DNA of 64,000 nt from Antedon mediterranea (taxonomy: Eukaryota; Echinodermata; Crinoidea; Comatulida; Antedonidae): contig NC_092679.1 of NCBI RefSeq assembly GCF_964355755.1, positions 18,466,932 to 18,530,931 on the forward strand. Reading direction: 5' to 3'. The notes under the pieces are model-generated. The model saw only the letters and a list, made by a program, of their open reading frames with translations, searched no databases and was not told where the DNA came from. This document shows, piece after piece, positions 46,201-58,200 of the stretch (its first letter is position 1; each line of letters begins with the position of its first letter). The translations under genes and the position numbers were made by a program.

Positions 46201-49200
46201 TAAAATAAAATGAAATAGATTGCCCTAAATAGTGCATGTTGTCAATCTACTGTAGTTCTATATAATGCACTTTATGTACATATGACCAACAGCTTTACAT
46301 CCCATCTGAAGGGCGAGGCAATGAGTGTAAAGCATTTTGCCTGAGGATACCAACAACATGAGACAGTCTCAAACCCTCAAGCTCACACGATAGTACCTTA
46401 CCATTACATCAAATCAATCTCCACTTTGAGGTTAGATCTTTGTACTTTCAAAGGCAGATATGTGCCTCCTTGCTATTCCAAATTATATTAAAAAAGTATA
46501 TATTACTTTAGCAATAACTTTCATATTATGCATCCCTTCTGCGAAATTGTTTGGTTTCCATGGTAATACATATAGTGGTCCTTCTACATGTTCCGCTTGG
46601 CCTACTTGCTCTTCGTTTATAAACACAGTCACAGAGACAATCTTATTGGGTGAAAATACAAGCAAACTGCAGTAGAAAAAAAATATTTAAGTTTAAAGCT
46701 CTGTCTCCACTATCAAACTTTATGTGATGTGCCCATATATAGACATGATGATGTCATATCACTACCATATTTGGACACATCACACCAAAAATGAATACAC
46801 ATACCGTATATGCGTTGAATGCTGAATTTTCCCCAATGGTTCATGTTTTGGCGCCATAAAACGTGCTGCTTTAGGGTTTGTGATGACAACGAGAGGCCAT
46901 TCACCAAAACGTTTTTCAGCAAATGATAACATATCATGGTCAAACGCCACTACCCGGTATCTGAAAAAAAATTAAAATAGTTAGTAATTCATTTTATTTG
47001 AAAGGGTTAAATAATGTGACAACATTTAAAATAATGTGTTTTTATGTCTTACATGCGATTGACCTTCCAGTCCTTGACCTCAAGCTCTAACGACCCAGTC
47101 CGCTGCAACGTTTGCATGTCACTGACACCACCCATGAGGTTATGCAAATGACCGCACAAGTACGCAATTCCATTTCTGATGAAAATCAAGATACATAGTA
47201 GGTACTGGGCCTAATATTAAATTAATTAATTAACACATTGACTGCCAAGGCATTTTCCGTAATTTCTGTCCCAGTGCCAAGTCCCGTTTGAGATGATTAT
47301 ATTGAGTGTGAGGGCGCCATATTCAATGCATGAGGGAATAAACACAAACAAACATATGACATTTATTTTTAGATTATCGTTTACGTACATCATTCATAAA
47401 CTGCCATGCGATAATTCCTGTTCCAGTCACCACTGCCAGCGATCTACATACAATACAAAAGTGCTACGATTTTGACGTAGTATTACGTCTTGGCAAGTAG
47501 CGACACGCAATTTTTGACGTATAAATACGCCGTGGCAGTGAACGTGTTAATGCATTTTCTACATTTTAACTCTTAAATTAATGGAAGAACACTTACTGCA
47601 AAATATTTGATAGTCGTGCATGGTCGGTTACGATGATGGATGTTGGATAATGACCAAAGAAAACGGTTTGGTTGCTTTTTAAAGTTGTTTGTGAAAGATC
47701 TTCAATTTTCTTTAATTCGGGCTACAAGAAAAATCACACAATATTATGAACAATTTTAAAATCTTTATTTAACTATTAACATTTTTCAAAAATCACAAAA
47801 AATGGTTGGGTGAAAGATGGTTTACACATAAGCACCGGTCATTGATTGTTCAGTACACACTATATAAACATGGTTCACACATAAGCACCAGTGGCTGGTC
47901 ATGGTTCAGTACACACTATATAAACATGGTTCACACATAAGCACCAGTGGCTGGTCATGGTTCAGTACACACTATATAAACATGGTTCACACATAAGCAC
48001 CAGTGGCTGGTCATGGTTCAGTACACACTATATAAACATGGTTCACACATAAGCACCAGTGGCTGGTCATGGTTCAGTACACACTATATAAACATGGTTC
48101 ACACATAAGCACCAGTGGCTGGTCATGGTTCAGTACACACTATATAAACATGGTTCACACATAAGCACCAGTGGCTGGTCATGGTTCAGTACACACTATA
48201 TAAACATGGTTCACACATAAGCACCAGTGGCTGGTCATGGTTCAGTAGACACTATATAAACCTGGTTCACACATAAGCACCAGTGGCCAGTCATGGTTCA
48301 GTACACACTATATAAACCTGGTTCACACATAAGCACCAGTGGCCAGTCATGGTTCAGTACACACTATATAAACCTGGTTCACACATAAGCACCAGTGGCC
48401 AGTCATGGTTCAGTACACACTATATAAACCTGGTTCACACATAAGCACCAGTGGCTGGTCATGGTTCAGTACACACTATATAAACCTGGTTCACACATAA
48501 GCACCAGTGGCCAGTCATGGTTCAGTACACACTATATAAACCTGGTTCACACATAAGCACCAGTGGCTGGTCATGGTTCAGTACACACTATATAAACCTG
48601 GTTCACACATAAGCACCAGTGGCCAGTCATGGTTCAGTACACACTATATAAACATGGTTCACACATAAGCACCAGTGGCCAGTCATGGTTCAGTACACAC
48701 TATATAAACCTGGTTCACACATAAGCACCAGTGGCCAGTCATGGTTCAGTACACACTATATAAACCTGGTTCACACATAAGCACCAGTGGCCAGTCATGG
48801 TTCAGTACACACTATATAAACCTGGTTCACACATAAGCACCAGTGGCCAGTCATGGTTCAGTACACACTATATAAACCTGGTTCACACATAAGCACCAGT
48901 GGCCAGTCATGGTTCAGTACACACTATATAAACCTGGTTCACACATAAGCACCAGTGGCTGGTCATGGTTCAGTACACACTATATAAACCTGGTTCACAC
49001 ATAAGCACCAGTGGCCAGTCATGGTTCAGTACACACTATATAAACCTGGTTCACACATAAGCACCAGTGGCTGGTCATGGTTCAGTACACACTATATAAA
49101 CCTGGTTCACACATAAGCACCAGTGGCCAGTCATGGTTCAGTACACACTATATAAACATGGTTCACACATAAGCACCAGTGGCTGGTCATGGTTCAGTAC

Positions 49201-52200
49201 ACACTATATAAACATGGTTCACACATAAGCACCAGTGGCTGGTCATGGTTCAGTACACACTATATAAACATGGTTCACACATAAGCACCAGTGGCTGGTC
49301 ATGGTTCAGTACACACTATATAAACATGGTTCACACATAAGCACCAGTGGCTGGTCATGGTTCAGTACACACTATATAAACATGGTTCACACATAAGCAC
49401 CAGTGGCTGGTCATGGTTCAGTACACACTATATAAACATGGTTCACACATAAGCACCAGTGGCTGGTCATGGTTCAGTACACACTATATAAACATGGTTC
49501 ACACATAAGCACCAGTGGCTGGTCATGGTTCAGTACACACTATATAAACATGGTTCACACATAAGCACCAGTGGCTGGTCATGGTTCAGTAGACACTATA
49601 TAAACCTGGTTCACACATAAGCACCAGTGGCCAGTCATGGTTCAGTACACACTATATAAACCTGGTTCACACATAAGCACCAGTGGCCAGTCATGGTTCA
49701 GTACACACTATATAAACCTGGTTCACACATAAGCACCAGTGGCCAGTCATGGTTCAGTACACACTATATAAACCTGGTTCACACATAAGCACCAGTGGCT
49801 GGTCATGGTTCAGTACACACTATATAAACCTGGTTCACACATAAGCACCAGTGGCCAGTCATGGTTCAGTACACACTATATAAACCTGGTTCACACATAA
49901 GCACCAGTGGCTGGTCATGGTTCAGTACACACTATATAAACCTGGTTCACACATAAGCACCAGTGGCCAGTCATGGTTCAGTACACACTATATAAACATG
50001 GTTCACACATAAGCACCAGTGGCCAGTCATGGTTCAGTACACACTATATAAACCTGGTTCACACATAAGCACCAGTGGCCAGTCATGGTTCAGTACACAC
50101 TATATAAACCTGGTTCACACATAAGCACCAGTGGCCAGTCATGGTTCAGTACACACTATATAAACCTGGTTCACACATAAGCACCAGTGGCCAGTCATGG
50201 TTCAGTACACACTATATAAACCTGGTTCACACATAAGCACCAGTGGCCAGTCATGGTTCAGTACACACTATATAAACCTGGTTCACACATAAGCACCAGT
50301 GGCTGGTCATGGTTCAGTACACACTATATAAACCTGGTTCACACATAAGCACCAGTGGCCAGTCATGGTTCAGTACACACTATATAAACCTGGTTCACAC
50401 ATAAGCACCAGTGGCTGGTCATGGTTCAGTACACACTATATAAACCTGGATCACACATAAGCACCAGTGGCCAGTCATGGTTCAGTACACACTATATAAA
50501 CATGGTTCACACATAAGCACCAGTGGCTGGTCATGGTTCAGTACACACTATATAAACCTGGTTCACACATAAGCACCAGTGGCCAGTCATGGTTCAGTAC
50601 ACACTATATAAACATGGTTCACACATAAGCACCAGTGGCCAGTCATGGTTCAGTACACACTATATAAACCTGGTTCACACATAAGCACCAGTGGCCAGTC
50701 ATGGTTCAGTACACACTATATAAACCTGGTTCACACATAAGCACCAGTGGCCAGTCATGGTTCAGTACACACTATATAAACCTGGTTCACACATAAGCAC
50801 CAGTGGCCAGGCATGGTTCAGTACACACTATATAAACCTGGTTCACACATAAGCACCAGTGGCCAGTCATGGTTCAGTACACACTATATAAACCTGGTTC
50901 ACACATAAGCACCAGTGGCTGGTCATGGTTCAGTACACACTATATAAACCTGGTTCACACATAAGCACCAGTGGCCAGTCATGGTTCAGTACACACTATA
51001 TAAACATGGTTCACACATAAGCACCAGTGGCCAGTCATGGTTCAGTACACACTATATAAACATGGTTCACACATAAGCACCAGTGGCCAGTCATGGTTCA
51101 GTACACACTATATAAACCTGGTTCACACATAAGCACCAGTGGCCAGTCATGGTTCAGTACACACTATATAAACATGGTTCACACATAAGCACCAGTGGCC
51201 AGTCATGGTTCAGTACACACTATATAAACCTGGTTCACACATAAGCACCAGTGGCCAGTCATGGTTCAGTACACACTATATAAACCTGGTTCACACATAA
51301 AGCACCAGTGGCCAGTCATGGTTCAGTACACACTATATAAACCTGGTTCACACATAAGCACCAGTGGCCAGTCATGGTTCAGTACACACTATATAAACCT
51401 GGTTCACACATAAGCACCAGTGGCCAGTCATGGTTCAGTACACACTATATAAACCTGGTTCACACATAAGCACCAGTGGCTGGTCATGGTTCAGTACACA
51501 CTATATAAACCTGGTTCACACATAAGCACCAGTGGCTGGTCATGGTTCAGTACACACTATATAAACCTGGTTCACACATAAGCACCAGTGGCCAGTCATG
51601 GTTCAGTACACACTATATAAACCTGGTTCACACATAAGCACCAGTGGCCAGTCATGGTTCAGTACACACTATATAAACCTGGTTCACACATAAGCACCAG
51701 TGGCCAGTCATGGTTCAGTACACACTATATAAACCTGGTTCACACATAAGCACCAGTGGCCAGGCATGGTTCAGTACACACTATATAAACCTGGTTCACA
51801 CATAAGCACCAGTGGCCAGTCATGGTTCAGTACACACTATATAAACCTGGTTCACACATAAGCACCAGTGGCCAGTCATGGTTCAGTACACACTATATAA
51901 ACCTGGTTCGCACATAAGCACCAGTGGCCAGTCATGGTTCAGTACACACTATATAAACCTGGTTCACACATAAAGCACCAGTGGCTGGTCATGGTTCAGT
52001 ACACACTATATAAACCTGGTTCACACATAAGCACCAGTGGCCAGTCATGGTTCAGTACACACTATATAAACCTGGTTCACACATAAGCACCATGTGGCTG
52101 GTCATGGTTCAGTACACACCATAACGTGGTTCACACATAAAGCACCAGTGGCTGGTCATGGTTCAGTACACACTATATAAACCTGGTTCACACATAAGCA

Positions 52201-55200
52201 CCAGTGGCTGGTCATGGCTAAGTACACACTATATAAACCTGGTTCACACATAAGCACCAGTGGCCAGTCATGGTTCAGTACACACCATAAACTGGTTCAC
52301 GCATAAGCACCAGTGGCCAGTCATGGTTCAGTACACACTATATAAACCTGGTTCACACATAAGCACCAGTGGCTGGTCATGGTTCAGTACACACTATATA
52401 AACCTGGTTCACACATAAGCACCAGTGGCTGGTCATGGTTCAGTACACACTATATAAACCTGGTTCACACATAAGCACCAGTGGCCAGTCATGGTTCAGT
52501 ACACACCATAACCTGGTTCACACATAAGCACCAGTGGCCAGTCATGGTTCAGTACACACCATAACCTGGTTCACACATAAGCACCAGTGGCTGGTCATGG
52601 TTCAGTACACACCATAACATGGTTCACACATAAGCACCAGTGGCTGGTCATGGTTCAGTACACAACATAACCTGGTTCACACATAAGCACCAGTGGCTGG
52701 TCATGGTTCAGTACACAACATAACCTGGTTCACGCACCATCAATCCATTTCATATGAGGTCTGCCCTTTTCTCTTTTACCTTCTATTATTATTATATTCC
52801 AATCAAATATCAATATCACACTTTTTTTTTCTTGCTGCAGCAATCATGAAATGACAGATTATTATAGTGGAATCCAAAATAATCAAGCACAAACAACATA
52901 TTTTAGTTAACATTGTATTTTAATATTAATGCAAATGCGTTTTTTGTAAGACTATTTAAACAGACTATTATCCGAAAACTCAACTATTAGGATGCACTTT
53001 CAGGTAATAACTTAGGATTAAACAAATTCAGGGCACATTAAAAAAAACAAGTTAAAATAATACACACACAGAAAGTATTAGTTAGATATTAACAAACTGA
53101 TATTATATATTGCCATATTTTGTTATATTTACACATTATATATTTTGTCTAAAAACTATAATATGTATCAAAATAGCTTAAGATTAAAACGTATTGAAAC
53201 TATCTGTTAGTCTATCAATGTATGTTTGCTTACTAATACTTTGTAGAGTGCTAAACATTTTCTCAAACTCTGTATTTGTAGTTTGAATAGGTTTTTGTTT
53301 CTTTAATCTGTGCTTGGGGCCTGATATGCTAAATAGCTGATCAGGCATGATCATAATAATTCTTTTAATGATATGAACCTACATATAATTAATATGTTTA
53401 TATCAAATTTAGTTGAGTTTGGTTTTAATATTTTGCCAACGATGCAATATTGTGAGTTTTCAAAAAAAGGTCCTGATTAATTCTCCAATGTAAAATAATC
53501 ATGTGGTACTTCAGCATCTTTTTTGCTAACTCCTTCTCTGCAGTTATTGCCTGCATCTGCATTCGTATGCCTACTGTAGATGTAGTTAGTCTCGGCACTC
53601 TTTGTTGTATCTTTAATTGTGCAGTAGACTCCATCATCAGTTGTAGGGGGAATGTTAATAGTAGGCCTACGGACGGAATTCATAGTGGTGCTGTTTCTCG
53701 CATTACTTCCAGCAGGTTGTGGAGTTGTGCCAGATTTTCTCTTGAGTAGGTAGATGAGAATGAACACCACTATCAACAGAATGACTATAGTTGATGTCAG
53801 TGTTATGGTAAGGATGTTGGCATTCTCATTGGCATCTTTCACAGTAAATTCTTCCTCATCAGAACTACTTCGAGCATTAGTTGTCACCAGACACTTTATA
53901 ACATAATCACCAGCTGTTAAATTGTTGAAGCATCTTTCATTGCCATGATAATTATTTAAGTTTTGTCCATTTAACATCCAAGTATAGTGTTCCTCACCAA
54001 ACCCTCCTATAGCCTCACACTTAAAGCAACGTTCATGCATTTTCTTTATTTTAACTCTTAATTGTCTAGGATAAACTTTTAAAAGCATTGTATAGCACCG
54101 ATGGTTTTTAATCATCGAAGACATACTTCTTGTAATACAGTAAAAGAATATACCATCTCCCCGTTCATACCCTTTAAAGGTCTGATTAAAACTCATTGTG
54201 TTCCTATTTAAATTATACGACTTTGTAATGTTGTTTTTTCCTTGGATCCATCCAATTGTCAATTTATTTTGTTTGTTCTGTTTTTTTATCTGATTCACCT
54301 TACATTTGATTGTTAGTTCTTCACCTTCTATGATGTACTCCATGAAATCTTCACAGGCAATTCTCCAATTAGAATATAGTGTATCCATTTGTACAACACG
54401 TGAAGGAATCAGAAAATACTGATTATCGTCATCTTGGCAGGTGTATAATCCAACATCTTTTTGTACATTGAAGGAGATGAAGATTTCACATTTTACTTGT
54501 GTCAGCCTTGATGAGTATTGTTGGGAGCTATTGTTGCCAACAATATATGAAACATTGAACTCTTTACTTGACGGAATGATTTTAACAGCTTGTATCCCAT
54601 TTTTTTTGTTGGAGTAATACCGTGAATCAAACTTAACGTCCTGTTCTTCTGTAACAGCTTTGGCAAACAGCAAACTGATAAACGCCATTAGACACAACAT
54701 CATTTCTAAGTTTAATGAATTGGATTCAACTTCTTTGTTCTTTGATAACTTGGTTCGAGTAAACAGATTCCTATATTTTAACTGTATGTATTTCTCCTAA
54801 TAATGGTTAAACGAAACTGAATGTCTAGTAAAGTTTGCCAAAGGCAATAAAAACCTACAATTTACTTTGTTTTGCTGCCGTCACGTGTGCTATATTTATA
54901 ATTTAAAATATAATTACTTTCTTTTTCTTATGTAAACTTAATATGATTATGTTTGTAACTTCTGAGTATAAAAGTTAAATGCATATTACTGTACAAGCAA
55001 TGAAATACACACAATCATAATTGCACTGAATCATGTCACATCAGGAAAAGACATTTCTGTTGCTAACAGCTACCATGAAAAAAAAAAGTTTCAATGCATG
55101 TTTGCTTTCTAATACTTTGTACAGTGCTAAAAATTTCCTCAAACTCTGTATTTGTAGTTTGAATAGGTTTTTGTACCAAAGACCAGTCATGGTTCAGTAC

Positions 55201-58200
55201 ACACCAAATAAACCTGGTTCACACATAAGCACCAGAGACCAGTCATGGTTCAGTACACACCATATAAACTGGTTCACACATAAGCACCAGAGACCAGTCA
55301 TGGTTCAGTACATACCATAACCTGGTTCACACATAACTACCAGAGACCGGTCATGGTTCAGTACATACCATTCCTGGTTCACACATAAAGCATTTATATA
55401 TTTGTTCTTACCTCTTCTATTGCGCCAAAGAAATTAAATGGCCTTCCTGGGCCTGGATCTAACAGAGCATCAACTGCCACAAAAGAATATGTACCAAACG
55501 AAAACTTTTTTTCTACTACGAAGGAGCTAACATCACCTTTTTGGCCAGAAATGGAATACTTTCTATGATAAAGAGAAAAAGATAAAAACATACAATAGAA
55601 ACTGGAAAATAGCTGTGATAGCGAAAGAGACATTTCTTTACACTCTGTTCAAAAGCATTTTTAAATTGATTCATAAAATCTATTGATAAATAAATGGAAG
55701 CTTACCTAAAATAGCTACTATCATCATTTTTGGATAAAACATGAAATAAATCTGAAACAAATAAACAATAAAAATATTATTTATATCAATTGAAACTAGC
55801 GACCGTTTCTCTTTAGAAAGGTTCCTCAAACTGTTTAAGCCTGACTGACAGGTTCCCAGACAAACTGAATTAGGCTAGGTAATCTATCATTTTGTGTGAA
55901 ACTATTGCAAACAGACATTTTTATTTTTTAAATAGTCACATATAAAATTTGAGCATCACACCTCTGTCACTCATCTCAATGATATGCAAATTAGCTTAAA
56001 TATGCAAATTAGGGTGAATCTACAGGATTACTATATCTCAAAAACTACTAGTCAGAGAGAAGTACAACATTTGACTCTTGAACCCATTTCTCAATGTTTG
56101 CATACACAATGTGACTAAAATGTCCCTAGAGACTTTGTTTTGCCCTCAAATGATTTAGATACAGGTTTCAAATAGCCAGCGTATGACTGCTTTGTAATTC
56201 CCAAAATCACACCTAATTTTGGTTAAAATAATTTCATCAAAGGAAAAATTAAATAACAATACAAATTTTCCAATTTAATCTCTTCCCGAGGATTAGTTTC
56301 CAGAAATTTATCAAATTGCTATAATTTTTATGTGTTGTTTTCTGTTAAATCAATTGTTTTGAATATAATACTTGCTTCCTTGTTTCCTTTTGAAAATTAT
56401 GAAAAATATTTCCTTATATGGTCATCTACTTTTAGACAACATCAAAATTATTTTTAAAATAAGCATTGAGATAACTACTTATTAATTTATAATTTTAAAT
56501 AGTTTATCAAATTTTAATCTGATTGGTTTAAATTCTGTTCCTTTGTGACTCCCTTCGCAGAATGGCTGTTTTTTACTTAGACCGCATGCACACCAGCAAT
56601 ATCGTTTGTTTGCTTCTAATTTCTTGAAAGCTGGTATTTTCATTGGGATGAATGAAATCTCCTCATCATATGTGACCAGTTAAAAAAAAATCTCTGTTTT
56701 TTGTTTCACTTTGGGCTGTTTTTTTAGATAGATTGCCTAGCCTAAATCCTCTTACCATGGTTTCCTCGGACATCAACCCAATGCGTTCTTTCTGGTATAT
56801 TTGCTAATTTTAATATACTCCAATATGACTTCCATTCTATTTCATATTGTTCAGAGCCAATGTGATCAGGTTTTTTAGCATCTGTTAAATCACCTATATA
56901 AAATATAAAAAACGACTGATAAGTTGAGAACCACACGTCTGTAGAGGTGGAATGACCTGATAGTGTTACATCTATGTCCTACAGTAAGTTATATCATTGG
57001 AAAGGGATGTTACTGTACGCCATGCTATGTTGTTCCCAAGAAAAAAAAAATCACATAGAAAAAGACTCTCTCGGACGTAGGCAATCATGTTCTGCCACAA
57101 TTTTCTGCTTCTCTTCAGGTCCACTCCTTTTTGCATTTTTTTCTGTTAACCACTCAATTACATCCACATTACTCGTCTTCAACCCCTGCTCCCCTTTCCT
57201 TCTATCTTTCCAGTCAATAATAGGTTCTCCAAACCATCTTTCCTGACTATACGACCGAGTAATTACAGTGTAATTAATGTCTGTAAATAAGAGCATAATT
57301 TATTTACCTGTTGCAAGTACTAAAGGAGGATTTATTGCATTCAAGTCCTCATTACAAAACACTTTAAATTCTTCAGTCCTTGACGGATCTTTAAATCTTG
57401 ATAGATGAATGTCTGATATCTGTAAAAGAGAACAAACGTGTGCACTTTTTTTTTACTAAAACACAATGCTAACTTTAGTAATCGGACTACCTAGGTTTCC
57501 TGATAATTGCAAAAGGTTCTCGAAATTTTCAGTTTTTCTCTTGTCTCCCTAGCCTATGAGGCTCTACCATCAGACCCTTTTGTTAACTAAAGGTAAGAGA
57601 GACTCCGCGCAAATTCCACCATTGCCACATCTGGAAATTATCTGGCATTGTTTAACTGTAGATGGCAATACTTGAAATTTGTTGTGTGTCTCTATGGTTT
57701 GATGTTTTTGTAGCACCCTCTCTTGTTTTGCTAAGCTTTAATAAATTCTTCTGATATTTCACATTTCAAAGTTGGGATCTATTAGAGTACTGATAGTAGT
57801 CCTGTAGACAATACAGTAGTGTTTACACAGTATTTGTTTAGTAGTTAAGAACTCTTTAGGATAGAGAGGAACTTCCACCATACAATACACAACACATAAA
57901 ACCTTAAGTTGTTCAATGTTATGCCATAAATAATACATACATGTACAAACCACCATAGATTGTCCATATTTCCACCAGGATAGGGAGCCTTCTGATCATT
58001 TGGATGTCGGATTCCTTCAAATGTCACTGGTTTTGTGTAGAATTCCTTCGCTATTTCCCAGCCCCATGACCAGAGTAATACTAGTAGTAGCACTATGATT
58101 CCTAGTATGCCAAACACACGCAACATAATGCTCCACGTTATTTTTCCACCCTGCCTGCGTAAAAACAAAAGTTTTATTTGTTATTGAGTATCATCCAGCA

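Noticed and set aside
47817-52735. Regular spacing resembling a CRISPR array
   Set aside because: The units are contiguous 56 base tandem repeats with no unique spacers, in an animal intron.
55033-55320. 95-codon plus-strand frame with RPVMVQY repeats
   Set aside because: It is partly translated minisatellite and partly the 83 base repeat.
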